64,000 nt of DNA, from NCBI GenBank assembly GCA_016713175.1, contig JADJPQ010000029.1, positions 124,001-188,000 of the forward strand. Reading direction: 5' to 3'. Of this stretch, positions 46,080 to 54,897 are shown piece by piece (position 1 is the first letter of the stretch; every line of letters starts with the position of its first letter). The notes beneath the pieces are model-generated. The model did not search any database. It saw nothing but the letters and a program-made list of their open reading frames with translations, and was not told where the DNA came from. The DNA comes from Planctomycetota bacterium (GTDB lineage Bacteria > Planctomycetota > UBA1135 > UBA2386). The position numbers and the translations under genes were made by a program.

Positions 46080-46646
46080 TCACGCTTCGCGTAGCGGCGT
46101 CTTGCCCATCGACACCAACGCCCGCAACGCTGCCGCGACCTTGACGTCGAGCCGGCGCAACCGCTGCGGTTCGACCAGCAGCAGCTTGCCGTGCGTCGGA
46201 TTCGGCGACCCCGGCACGAACACCAGCGTCAGCTGATCCCCGTTCGGCCCGGCCGTCTGCCCGGTGATCAGACCGATCTCCAACCCATCGTCGTTCTGCA
46301 CCGCGACGACGCCCTGGAAGAACCGTTCCTTGGCCGAGTCGTAGCCGAGCACCTCCTTCATCGACTGGTAGAGCGTGCCGAGCAGCGGCACGTTTTCGAG
46401 CAGCCGATCGGTGCGGCGCCACAACCAGCGCCCGACGAACGTCGTCACGAACAGTCCGACCAGATAGACGACCGCCAGCGCCAGCAGCAGGCCAAGGCCA
46501 GGGAAGTACCAGGTCCACGTCTTCAGGCCACCGCCGGCGATGGCGTTCTCCAGCCAGACGATCGTGAACATCGCACCGCCCATCGGCAGCAGCGCGACGA
46601 TGCCAGCGACGATGCAGCGGGTGGCGTGGCGGGTGGGATTCGTCAT
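46080..46646 (-). CDS. DUF502 family membrane protein
   Basis: 188 residues starting MTNPTRHATRCIVAGIVALLP. Two transmembrane segments at ~10-32 and ~45-70, then a cytoplasmic domain with ENVPLLGTLYQSMKEVLGY and TGQTAGPNGDQLTLVFVPGSPNPTHGK, the conserved blocks of DUF502. Full length. Function unknown; found widely in bacteria and plants. Monocistronic on the minus strand. Confidence 0.88.
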   Translation of the reverse strand: MTNPTRHATRCIVAGIVALLPMGGAMFTIVWLENAIAGGGLKTWTWYFPGLGLLLALAVVYLVGLFVTTFVGRWLWRRTDRLLENVPLLGTLYQSMKEVLGYDSAKERFFQGVVAVQNDDGLEIGLITGQTAGPNGDQLTLVFVPGSPNPTHGKLLLVEPQRLRRLDVKVAAALRALVSMGKTPLREA

Positions 46647-46822
46647 CCTGGGATCATCGGTGCCTGCGGCTCTGGCGCCAGCGTCCGGCGGTATCCGGAG
46701 CCGCGGCTCACGACGCCAGATCGCCCTCTCGCGGCCGACGCACCCCCGCGACCACTGACGCCGTGCCTTGCCGCCGCTACCATCGGCGGCCCTTCGTACG
46801 AACGCGCCCGGGACCGCCCGCC

Positions 46823-48319
46823 TTGTCCAGCCCCGCCTGGCTCCTCGAGCCACCTGCCCCCGACACCCTGCGCCGTGGCCGCCGCTGGCTGTGGCTGTGC
46901 CTGTTGGTCTGGGTCCTGGTGATGCAGTTCGGCATCGCGCCGCACGGCATCGGCGGTTCGTGGCGTGAGTGCGACACGCAGGCGATCGCCCGCAACTTCC
47001 TGCGCGACGGCTTCGATCTGCTGCATCCGCGCGTCGACTGGCGCGGCGCCACCGATGGCTCGGTCGAGAGCGAGTTCCCGTTGTACCAGGCGCTGCTGGC
47101 CGGCGCGTTGTTGCTGTTTGGTGACGTCGACTGGCCCGGCCGGGTGCTTTCGCTGTTGGCGATGGTCGCCGCGACGTTGGCGTTGCACCGGCTGCTCGAA
47201 TGGCGCGCCGGTCCGGCGGGCGCGCTGGCGGCCGCCATCGTGTTCCTCAGCGGCGGCCACGCCTTCCTGCTCGGCGAACGCGTGATTCCCGATGCCCTGA
47301 GTCTGGCGTTGGCCCTCGCCAGCCTGCCACCCTTCCTGCGCTATCTCGCCACCGGGCGCCTGCTGCCGTTGCTGGCTGCAAGCGTGGCGCTGACCCTGGG
47401 CGCACTGCAGAAACCACCGGCGCTGCAGCTCGGGCTGGTGATGTTCCTCTGGACCTGGCAGCTGCGGCGGCAGCGGCTGCGCGAGTTCCGCCTGTGGCTG
47501 TGCTGGCTGGCGATCGTCGGCATCGTCGCCGCCTGGATCGCCCACGCCGCGAGCATCGGCGCCACCACCGGCCTGACGTTCGGCATCGTGCACGGCGACA
47601 CCAAGTTCCCCGGGCTGCGCCACCTGATCGGCCCGAAGATCGAGACCGAACTGCTGCTGACGACGCTGACTTTCGGCTTCTCGTTGTTCGGCTTCGCCGC
47701 ACTGTTGGCGTTGTGGCGGCAACGGCGACTCGAACGCAGCGACCTGGCATTGCTGCTGCCGGTCGCGATCGGACTGTTCGCGTCATTGCGCTACAGCCAC
47801 AGCCGGACCATCGGCCCGCACTACCACGTATTCGCCGCGGTCGCCGGCGCCTGGTGCGTCGCGCGGGCCTGGCAAGACCGGGCCCCGCGCTGGCTCTGGA
47901 TCGCGTTGATCGGCGCCGCAACGCTGCAGGGCACGGGGTCGCTGCTGCGCGAACGGGACGAGTGTCGGCAGCATCGCGATTGGCCGCTGCTGCCGGTCGC
48001 CCAGGCGTTGCGCGCGGCGTCGCAGCCGGATGACCGGATCATCGTCTGCAGTCCAAAGCCGGAGTTCGATCCGCTGTGGCGGCGGCGCACCAACTTCGAA
48101 GACCCGCGGATCTTCTTCCAGGCGCAGCGCAACGGTTGGGCGGTGCCGATCGATCGGTTCACCCCGGCTCGGGTGCAGGAACTGCACGACGCCGGCGCGC
48201 GATGGCTGATCGTGCCGGCGGCCGTGGCCGCCGTCGCGGACCAGGCGATCACGTCGTGGCTCCGGCAGAACGCGACGGTGTCGACCGCACTGCCCGGCGG
48301 TACCGTGTATCGCCTGTAG
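46823..48319 (+). CDS. ArnT/PMT-like membrane glycosyltransferase
   Basis: About 498 residues with at least ten transmembrane helices in the first ~400. The first periplasmic loop contains a conserved acidic block SWRECDTQAIARNFL, and ESEFPLYQALLAGALL matches the GT-C (PMT_2/ArnT) arrangement in which a lipid-linked sugar is transferred outside the membrane. The soluble C-terminus carries CSPKPEFDPLWRRRTNFEDP. The start is uncertain: TTG 46823 follows a GGGA, while GTG 46763 would add 20 basic residues without a good ribosome-binding site. Confidence 0.75.
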   Translation: MSSPAWLLEPPAPDTLRRGRRWLWLCLLVWVLVMQFGIAPHGIGGSWRECDTQAIARNFLRDGFDLLHPRVDWRGATDGSVESEFPLYQALLAGALLLFGDVDWPGRVLSLLAMVAATLALHRLLEWRAGPAGALAAAIVFLSGGHAFLLGERVIPDALSLALALASLPPFLRYLATGRLLPLLAASVALTLGALQKPPALQLGLVMFLWTWQLRRQRLREFRLWLCWLAIVGIVAAWIAHAASIGATTGLTFGIVHGDTKFPGLRHLIGPKIETELLLTTLTFGFSLFGFAALLALWRQRRLERSDLALLLPVAIGLFASLRYSHSRTIGPHYHVFAAVAGAWCVARAWQDRAPRWLWIALIGAATLQGTGSLLRERDECRQHRDWPLLPVAQALRAASQPDDRIIVCSPKPEFDPLWRRRTNFEDPRIFFQAQRNGWAVPIDRFTPARVQELHDAGARWLIVPAAVAAVADQAITSWLRQNATVSTALPGGTVYRL

Positions 48320-48352
48320 CACGTCGCGCGCAAGTGCCGATAGCATGCGCCG

Positions 48353-49486
48353 ATGCCGGTTCTTCGTTCGCCGCTGCCCCGGGCCCGTTGGTCGCTGCTG
48401 CTGGCCATGGCGGCCTGCGCCGCGGCCCCGCCGGAGCCGACCGACGACGAACCGCGCCCGCGACTGCGTCACCTCGGCGTCACCATCGGCTCGCTGCCGA
48501 CCGGCCCGCACAATGCAATCACCGACGTTGCCGGCGTTCGCGTGGGCCACGCCACCGTCGTCGCGGGCCGCGACCTGCACACCGGGGTCACGGTCGTCCT
48601 GCCGCACGCCGACAACCCGTTCCTGCACAAAGTGCCGGCCGCAGTGCACGTCGCCAATGGCTTTGGCAAATTCGCTGGCGGCACCCAGATCGACGAACTC
48701 GGCGAACTCGAGAGCCCGGTCGCGCTGACCGCGACGCTGAACGTGCCCCGCGTCGCCGACGGGCTGCTCGACTGGCTCTTGGCGCAACCCGGCAACGAGG
48801 GCGTCCGTTCGGCCAACGTCGTCGTCGGCGAGACCAACGATGGTGGTCTGTCCGACATCCGCCGTCGTGCGGTCACGGCCGGCCATGTGACCCAGGCGCT
48901 GGCCAACGCCACGACCGGCCCGTTCGCGATGGGCTGCGTCGGCGCTGGCGCCGGCACGATCTGCATGGGCTGGAAGGGTGGCATCGGTTCGGCATCCCGG
49001 CGGACGGGCGAACACACCGTCGGCGTGTTGGTGCAGACCAACTTTGGCGGTCGGCTGATGGTCGGCGGCGTGCCGGTGCATGCCCACCTCCGACCCGAGG
49101 ACGTCACCGAGGCCGACCGCGATGGCTCGTGCTGGATCGTCATCGCCACCGACGCGCCGCTCGACCAGCGGGCACTGCAGCGTCTGGCCGCCCGCGCGTT
49201 TGCCGGCATGGCGCGGACCGGCGCATCGTTCGCGCACGGCAGCGGCGACTATGCGCTGGCGTTCTGCACCGCGCCGTCGCAGCGGATCACGGCCGGCAGC
49301 ACGACGACCGGTGGTCCGGTGCTGCGCGGCGACGCGCTGACGCCGTTGTTCGTGGCGGTGGCGGAGGCGACCGAGGAGGCGATCGTCGATTCGCTGTGCC
49401 AGGCGGTGACGACGCGCGGGCGCGAACGCACGGTGCCAGCGCTGCCGATCGCGCCGCTGCAAGATCTGCTACTGCGTTCGAAGTAG
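48353..49486 (+). CDS. P1 family (DmpA-like) aminopeptidase, lipoprotein
   Basis: 377 residues. A lipobox (LLAMAAC) near residue 23 indicates membrane anchoring, unusual for a family that is often cytoplasmic. The DmpA fold shows AITDVAGVRVGHATV at the start, VGVLVQTNFGG in the middle, and DRDGSCWIVIATDAPLD, where cleavage between Gly and Ser creates the N-terminal Ser nucleophile. Such enzymes remove N-terminal residues, including D-amino acids and beta-peptides. It could act on peptidoglycan-derived or other short peptides at the surface. Confidence 0.85.
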   Translation: MPVLRSPLPRARWSLLLAMAACAAAPPEPTDDEPRPRLRHLGVTIGSLPTGPHNAITDVAGVRVGHATVVAGRDLHTGVTVVLPHADNPFLHKVPAAVHVANGFGKFAGGTQIDELGELESPVALTATLNVPRVADGLLDWLLAQPGNEGVRSANVVVGETNDGGLSDIRRRAVTAGHVTQALANATTGPFAMGCVGAGAGTICMGWKGGIGSASRRTGEHTVGVLVQTNFGGRLMVGGVPVHAHLRPEDVTEADRDGSCWIVIATDAPLDQRALQRLAARAFAGMARTGASFAHGSGDYALAFCTAPSQRITAGSTTTGGPVLRGDALTPLFVAVAEATEEAIVDSLCQAVTTRGRERTVPALPIAPLQDLLLRSK

Positions 49487-49503
49487 CCGCCAGATTCCCG
49501 GCG

Positions 49504-49522
49504 GCGTGCGTCACACGCACGC
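49504..49522 (+). terminator. Perfect 8-bp hairpin after the P1 peptidase gene
   Basis: GCGTGCGT-CAC-ACGCACGC, a perfect 8-bp stem with a 3-nt loop, 17 nt after the peptidase stop. No T-tract follows, so it may act with Rho, protect the mRNA 3' end, or be part of the downstream gene's leader, since it abuts the shared leader element. Confidence 0.4.
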
Positions 49523-49539
49523 GACCGCGGTCTTCCCGG
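49509..49539 (+). promoter_or_regulatory. 31-nt leader element with 10-bp palindrome, copy 1
   Basis: This 31-nt stretch, ending 7 nt before ATG 49547, is repeated with two mismatches at 51926-51956 before the paralogous gene. Its core at 49523-49532 is the perfect palindrome GACCGCGGTC. Position next to the start codon suggests an operator or an mRNA element rather than a -35/-10 promoter. Confidence 0.5.
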
Positions 49540-49546
49540 GAGCACC

Positions 49547-51796
49547 ATGAGAAACCGAACGCTCCTCCTCCTGACCATCCTGCCGTTGCCCGCGCTGTTC
49601 GCACAGGGACTCGCTCCGCAGGCCGCCGCCGCACTGACCGCCGGCCTGCGTGCACCGATCCACGACGAAACCGGGCCTGACGGCACCGGCCTGTGGGCCG
49701 CTGGCGCCGATTGGAAAGCCAGCTTCCACGACGGCATGACGTTCTATCCGCTGCCCGCGAGCGCCGAGTCGCCGCTGCGGCCGTGGCGCTGGCGTACCGT
49801 GGCGGTGACCGCCGGCGGCACCCCGCTGCCGCTCGAACCCGCGCAACCGAAAGTCGTCGGCCCGTTCCGCTGCGAACTCGACCTCGGCGACGTCGTCGAA
49901 GCGTACGATGTGCGCGCGGAGGGTCTCGAGCAGACGTTCGTGCTCGAACGGCCGCTCGACGGCGACGTGACCATCCTCGGCGCCATCGACAGCGACCTGC
50001 ACCCGACCGCCACCCAATGCCACGGCGACGTCGTGTTCACAGCCGCCGACGGCACCGCGATGCGCTACGGCGCCGCATTCGCCATCGACGCCGTGGGCCA
50101 CCGGCTGCCGCTGACGACCATCGCGCAAGGCGATCAGATCCGCCTGCAGGTACCCGGGGACTGGCTCCGCCGGGCCGAGTGGCCGGTTGTGATCGACCCG
50201 TTGCTCGGTTCGATCCCGGTGGATGGCAGCACCACGAGCACGCTGACCCGGGTCGACATGGATCGCGACGATCGCAACCAGACCGCCACCATCGGCATCA
50301 CCTGGGAACGGAAGTTCGGCGGCGACACCGACCTCTGGATGCTGCTGTGCAGCGACAGCCTGTTGACCGCCCAGGTCGTGTTCTCGCGCGTCGGCACGCA
50401 ACCAGCGCGCAAGCCGCAACTGGCCTACCTGGCCGATCCCAACACCTGGGTGCTGGCCTGGGACGGCATGGACTACCAGTACATGCACGAGGGCTCGTTC
50501 TATTACCTGCACACCGGCGGCCAGTTGCAGTCGAACAACCTGGTCCGGCGCCTGCCGGACAACGCCAGCCGCCGAGTCCGCAACCTGGTCGTCGGTGGCG
50601 CGCGCGACAACCTGACCAATGCCCTCGAGGCCCTGTTGGTCTGGGAGAGCGATCCGGCCAGTACCGTCGGCGAAGGCCCGAACACGCAGATCCACGCCGC
50701 CCGGCTGAACGTCGTGTCCGACACGGTCACGGCGACGATCCACCTCGCCGGCGGCACGCCGAACTTCCCGGGCGACTGCGGTTTCCCGTCGGTCAGCAAG
50801 GACCGCGGCCAGGGCTCGTGGATGGTCGCCTGGCAGCACCTGACCGGGTTCCAGCCGATGCGCTGGGATGTCGTCGCTCAGCGTGTGTCGGCGAACGGTA
50901 CGCCGGCGCTCGGCAACTTCACCACCGATCGGATCGGTCTGCCCTGCCACCAGCTCGCTCCCGTGGTCGACGGCCGCAACGGCCGCTACCTGATCGCGTT
51001 CGTGGAGTCGCCGGACGGTGTGCCAATGCCCGCCGGACCGTTCGGCCATTTGCTCCGCACGCAACGGTTCGACTGGGCGGAGTCGTCGCCGGTGGCGATC
51101 CCGCAGGGACCCTCGCAGGCCCAGCCCGGCGGCAACTACCCCGGCGTACGCGTCGATTCGGTCGCATTCGACGTCACTCACGGTTCCTTCTGGGCGGTCG
51201 GGCACCAGCGCATCTGGTTCACCACGCCGACATCATCGATGTCGATCTTCGGCAGGGATGCGCGGCTGCGCGACACCTTCACGCTCGGCTCCCCGGGTAA
51301 CTCCGCGGCGGCGGTCTGGGATCGCGACGCGCAGCGCTTCGCGCTCGCCTATGGCCTCGAACAGAATGGCTACTCGTTCGCGATGGGCCAGCACTTCGTG
51401 TTCCCGGCGCGGGTGACTCCGAGTTCCTACGGCACCAGCTGCTCGCCGGCGATCCAGACTGCCCATGGCTCGTTCCTGGCCGGCGACCCCGATCAGTTCC
51501 TGCGCCTCAGCGGCGCGCCGGCGAACGCCATGGCCTTCGTCGCGCTGTCGCTGGCGCCGGCCAACGTGTCGCTGACGACGATGGGCTTCCCCAACTGCAA
51601 CCTGCTGGTCGACAACCAGGCGCCGGCATGGCTTGGCGCCGCGAGCATGCTGGTCAGCGCTGGCGGCGTCGCCGAACTGCATCTGCCGCTGCCGAGCATT
51701 CTGCCGGAGCTGGATGTGCGGGTGCAGTGGTTCCACACCGACGCGGCGATGCAGACGTTCCGGTCGACGACCGGACTGCGAACCATCTTCCGCTGA
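49547..51796 (+). CDS. Secreted beta-rich protein, paralogue A
   Basis: 749 residues with a signal peptide (MRNRTLLLLTILPLPALFAQ). No named family, but it has a domain of ~180 residues ending VVIDPLLG like the N-terminal regions of many bacterial surface proteins. A beta-propeller-like stretch follows, with W-x-x-A-W-Q motifs (MVAWQHLTG, RYLIAFVE). A Cys-containing C-terminal domain starts near 51429 (YGTSCSPA). The order of domains and several motifs match the next gene, so the two are tandem paralogues. Likely exported and surface-attached; role unknown. Confidence 0.7.
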   Translation: MRNRTLLLLTILPLPALFAQGLAPQAAAALTAGLRAPIHDETGPDGTGLWAAGADWKASFHDGMTFYPLPASAESPLRPWRWRTVAVTAGGTPLPLEPAQPKVVGPFRCELDLGDVVEAYDVRAEGLEQTFVLERPLDGDVTILGAIDSDLHPTATQCHGDVVFTAADGTAMRYGAAFAIDAVGHRLPLTTIAQGDQIRLQVPGDWLRRAEWPVVIDPLLGSIPVDGSTTSTLTRVDMDRDDRNQTATIGITWERKFGGDTDLWMLLCSDSLLTAQVVFSRVGTQPARKPQLAYLADPNTWVLAWDGMDYQYMHEGSFYYLHTGGQLQSNNLVRRLPDNASRRVRNLVVGGARDNLTNALEALLVWESDPASTVGEGPNTQIHAARLNVVSDTVTATIHLAGGTPNFPGDCGFPSVSKDRGQGSWMVAWQHLTGFQPMRWDVVAQRVSANGTPALGNFTTDRIGLPCHQLAPVVDGRNGRYLIAFVESPDGVPMPAGPFGHLLRTQRFDWAESSPVAIPQGPSQAQPGGNYPGVRVDSVAFDVTHGSFWAVGHQRIWFTTPTSSMSIFGRDARLRDTFTLGSPGNSAAAVWDRDAQRFALAYGLEQNGYSFAMGQHFVFPARVTPSSYGTSCSPAIQTAHGSFLAGDPDQFLRLSGAPANAMAFVALSLAPANVSLTTMGFPNCNLLVDNQAPAWLGAASMLVSAGGVAELHLPLPSILPELDVRVQWFHTDAAMQTFRSTTGLRTIFR

Positions 51797-51925
51797 GGTC
51801 CGCCTGCCGGGATGCAGGCCGTGCGCGACGCCAGCGCGACGAACCCACCGCCGGTCGCGCACGCCGCGAGCCGGCGGTTCGCAATTCCGGCCCGGCCGCG
51901 CGGCGCGCGAAACCCGCCGACTTCG

Positions 51926-51956
51926 CGTCACACGACCGCGACCGCGGTCTTCCCGG
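51926..51956 (+). promoter_or_regulatory. 31-nt leader element with 10-bp palindrome, copy 2
   Basis: Matches 49509-49539 at 29 of 31 positions; the palindrome GACCGCGGTC is at 51940-51949. It ends 12 nt before ATG 51969. The rest of the 172-bp gap (51797-51925) shows no gene. Conservation in a non-coding position between otherwise diverged paralogues suggests function, although a recent duplication could also explain it. Confidence 0.5.
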
Positions 51957-51968
51957 CGATGACCGACG

Positions 51969-54254
51969 ATGAAGACGACCAACACCCTCGTGCTGTGGCT
52001 GGCCGCGACCGCGACCGCCCAGCTTCCCACGCCATCCCAACCGCTGGCTGCGGGGTCGCCGCCACCGGCCTCCGCACCGTTCCAGCCAATCCACGACGCG
52101 CAGTTGCAGCCGACGCTGGAACGCTGGGCCGCAACCGCCACGTGCAAGTGCGGTATCGCCGGCGACGGCTTCACGATCGTGCCGTATCTGGGCGCCCACG
52201 CGCCAACGAACCTGCCGTGGCGCTGGCAACTGACCGCCGCTCACCACGGCGGCATCGACCTGCTCGGCGCGGAGCCAGCAACGTTCACGGCCGGCGGCGA
52301 ACGCGCCGAGCGTCGCCATCGGCTGGTGACGGAGCGCTGGGACCTGCGCGCCACCGGTATCGAACAGAGCTTCCTGATCCACGGGCCGGGGCCAGGCGCC
52401 GAGGACCTGTTGCTGCGCGGCGCCGTGAACTCCGCCTTGTACGCCGCCGAACGATCGCCACAGGTCGCACCACTGGTGTTCACCGCACCCGACCGTTCCT
52501 GCGAACTGCATTACGGCACCGCGATCGCGATCGATGCCGAGGGCGCCAGCGTCGCGGTGCCGGTGGCGTTCGCCGCCGGTACGATCGAGCTGCGGGTTCC
52601 AGGGTCATTCCTCGCCACCGCCGTCTACCCGGTGCTCATCGACCCACTCGTGCAGGTGTTCGTGTTCGACAACGTCGTCGTCACCGGCTCCGGCATCACC
52701 GAGACGGCGGTCGATCGGGTCGACGCAACCGATCGGCTGTCGCTGGTCGGCGCGCACGTGCGCTGGGCGTCGAGCCTCGACGGCGACGTGCTGCTGCAGA
52801 AACACCGCGACGACTTCGCCTACACGTCGACGCTGTACGCCGATCTGTCGCCGAACATCAGTTCGTACTCGTGCGGCGTCGCCGCCGTCGACGGCAACGA
52901 CCGCTTCGTCGCGGCCTGGAACCGCGGCAGCCCCGGCGCGACCTCGATCACCTACGTGGTCGAACCGGCCGACGCCACGGCGGTCAACCTGTTGCGGATC
53001 GCGAACGTGCCGATCGGCGGCAGCGAGCGGGCACCACGGCTCGGCGGCCACAAGGGCAGCGGCCCCGGTCAGACCAACGCGCTGCTGGTGCGCCTGCGGG
53101 ACACCGGCGCCGGCCTGCCTACGGAAGTCTGGGGCAGCGTGATCGACACCGTCACCGGGGTCGAGGGCACGCCGTTCCGGATCGCCGGCGGCGGGCAGTT
53201 CTTGACCCGCGATTGCGAGGAGCCCTGGGTCACCCGCGACATCGCCGTCGCCGGCAACGCCTGGCTGTGCGCCTGGCAACAGTACACCGAAGGCATCGAC
53301 CGCTGGACTGTCGCCGTCGCACGCGTCGGCACCGATGGCTCGGTTTCGTCGACGATGTTCACGCCGGACGTCCCCAACGTGGTGACCCATGCGATGCAAC
53401 CGCGCGTCGAGGGTGCCCGCGGCCGCTATCTGATCGCGTTCGCGACCGCCAGCGCGACCACCTGGCCCGGCAAGCTCGCCATACCGTACGGAACGGCCGT
53501 CTGGGCGCAGCGCTTCGACTGGGCCGGCGCCACGCCGGCCATCGCCGGGCCGGCGCGAGTCATCGGCAGCTCGTCGTCCCGCGATCTCGTCGTCGGCGGC
53601 ATTGCTCACGACGGCATCACCAACTCGCACTGGGTCGTCGGCCACGGCCGCACCGGCCAGGCGCCGACCGTGCAGCGCTTTGGCTACCAGGGCATCCTGC
53701 TCGACCAGGGGCCCTTGCCGGGTTCGAGCAACGGCACGTCGACGTGGCGGCTGCCGTCGCTGGCCTTCGACCGCCAGCTGGAGCGCTTCCCGTTGCTGTA
53801 CGGAACGCGGCAGGTCGATCAGGGCATCGTGCGGACGCTGCTTTGGGGCGGCCACTTCGCCCATCCGACCATGGCCGAGCCTCGGGTCCAGGGCGCCAGT
53901 TGCAGCGGCGGCCATCCGGCGGCGATCGGCCGGTTCCGGATCGGCACGGCGCCGGCATTCCTGGCGTTGTTCGATGGCCCCCCGCACCAACCGACGATTG
54001 CCGCACTGTCGCTGGGCCTGGCCGACCTGCCGCTGGCCGCATACGGCATCGCCGGCGGTTGTTCGCTGCTGGTCGATCCGCTGGCGCCACAGTGGCTGAC
54101 CGGGGTGTTCACCACCACCGACAGCTCGGGCTACGCACCGCTGATGCTATCGCTGCCGGAGCCGCTGCAACCGGTCGATCTCTACGTGCAGTGGCTCACT
54201 GCCGACGGCCCCGCGATCCGCGGCTCTTCCCGGCTGCATGTCGAGATCCGCTGA
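51969..54254 (+). CDS. Secreted beta-rich protein, paralogue B
   Basis: 761 residues; signal peptide MKTTNTLVLWLAATATAQ. Residues ~100-225 (RWDLRATGIEQSFL to YPVLIDPLV) align by motif with paralogue A (YDVRAEGLEQTFVL to WPVVIDPLLG). A propeller-like middle follows, with WLCAWQQYTEG and RYLIAFATA, and a C-terminal domain from about 53889 (GASCSGGHP). Sequence identity between the two looks low, so the duplication is old. It is convergent with the ECF sigma gene, whose stop is only 2 nt beyond. Confidence 0.7.
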   Translation: MKTTNTLVLWLAATATAQLPTPSQPLAAGSPPPASAPFQPIHDAQLQPTLERWAATATCKCGIAGDGFTIVPYLGAHAPTNLPWRWQLTAAHHGGIDLLGAEPATFTAGGERAERRHRLVTERWDLRATGIEQSFLIHGPGPGAEDLLLRGAVNSALYAAERSPQVAPLVFTAPDRSCELHYGTAIAIDAEGASVAVPVAFAAGTIELRVPGSFLATAVYPVLIDPLVQVFVFDNVVVTGSGITETAVDRVDATDRLSLVGAHVRWASSLDGDVLLQKHRDDFAYTSTLYADLSPNISSYSCGVAAVDGNDRFVAAWNRGSPGATSITYVVEPADATAVNLLRIANVPIGGSERAPRLGGHKGSGPGQTNALLVRLRDTGAGLPTEVWGSVIDTVTGVEGTPFRIAGGGQFLTRDCEEPWVTRDIAVAGNAWLCAWQQYTEGIDRWTVAVARVGTDGSVSSTMFTPDVPNVVTHAMQPRVEGARGRYLIAFATASATTWPGKLAIPYGTAVWAQRFDWAGATPAIAGPARVIGSSSSRDLVVGGIAHDGITNSHWVVGHGRTGQAPTVQRFGYQGILLDQGPLPGSSNGTSTWRLPSLAFDRQLERFPLLYGTRQVDQGIVRTLLWGGHFAHPTMAEPRVQGASCSGGHPAAIGRFRIGTAPAFLALFDGPPHQPTIAALSLGLADLPLAAYGIAGGCSLLVDPLAPQWLTGVFTTTDSSGYAPLMLSLPEPLQPVDLYVQWLTADGPAIRGSSRLHVEIR

Positions 54255-54256
54255 CG

Positions 54257-54859
54257 TCAGAGCGCATGGCGGGAGTCATCGGTTCCGGTGCCCAGCAGCT
54301 CGCCGAGACTGGCCAGGGCCCGGCCCAACAGCTTGCGCGACGCCGCCTCGGTGCGCTGCATGCGGGCTGCGATCTCACGATGGCCGAGCCCGGCGATGCG
54401 GGCGAGGCCGATCACCTCGCGATAGTCGTCGGGCAGGGACTCGAGCGCTGCGGCGACGCGCTGCAGCCGCTCGCGGCCAATCGCCTCGCGACTGGGGGTC
54501 AGCCAGTGTGCTGCCGCCAGGTCTTCCGCCCCGTCGAGCGCCTGTTCGCGGCCAGGAGCGCGGGCCTCCCGGGCATGGAAGCGCTGGCGCTCGCGGACCT
54601 TGAACAGCGCCGTCGTGAACAGCCAGCCGAGGAAGTGCTGCTCGTCGCGATACTCGAAGTCCTCCTGATGCTGGATCAGTTCCCGACAGACCGACTGCAC
54701 CAGGTCCTGCGTGCCCTCGCGTCGACGCAATTCCCGCCCCATCCGCAGCCGGATGTAGGCCTGCAGGCGTGGCAGGTGCCGGCCGACCAGTTCGTCGATC
54801 GCAGGCACTTGCCCCTGCGATGCCGCCACCACCAGGGAACGGGTTCTCGGATCGTCCAC
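54257..54859 (-). CDS. ECF RNA polymerase sigma factor
   Basis: 200 residues from GTG 54859. Region 2 spans ~15-90 (LPRLQAYIRLRMGRELRRREGTQDLVQSVCRELI and the promoter-melting block HFLGWLFTTALFKVRERQR). Region 4 spans ~140-195 (LPDDYREVIGLARIAGLGHREIAARM with its recognition helix). It belongs to the planctomycete-type ECF group without an adjacent classical anti-sigma factor. The gene lies head-to-head with a membrane Ser/Thr kinase across 38 bp, a linkage seen repeatedly in Planctomycetota where the kinase is thought to control the sigma factor. Confidence 0.9.
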   Translation of the reverse strand: MDDPRTRSLVVAASQGQVPAIDELVGRHLPRLQAYIRLRMGRELRRREGTQDLVQSVCRELIQHQEDFEYRDEQHFLGWLFTTALFKVRERQRFHAREARAPGREQALDGAEDLAAAHWLTPSREAIGRERLQRVAAALESLPDDYREVIGLARIAGLGHREIAARMQRTEAASRKLLGRALASLGELLGTGTDDSRHAL

Positions 54860-54897
54860 GATCGGATCTCGGGCATGCTACCACGCCGGGTGCGACG

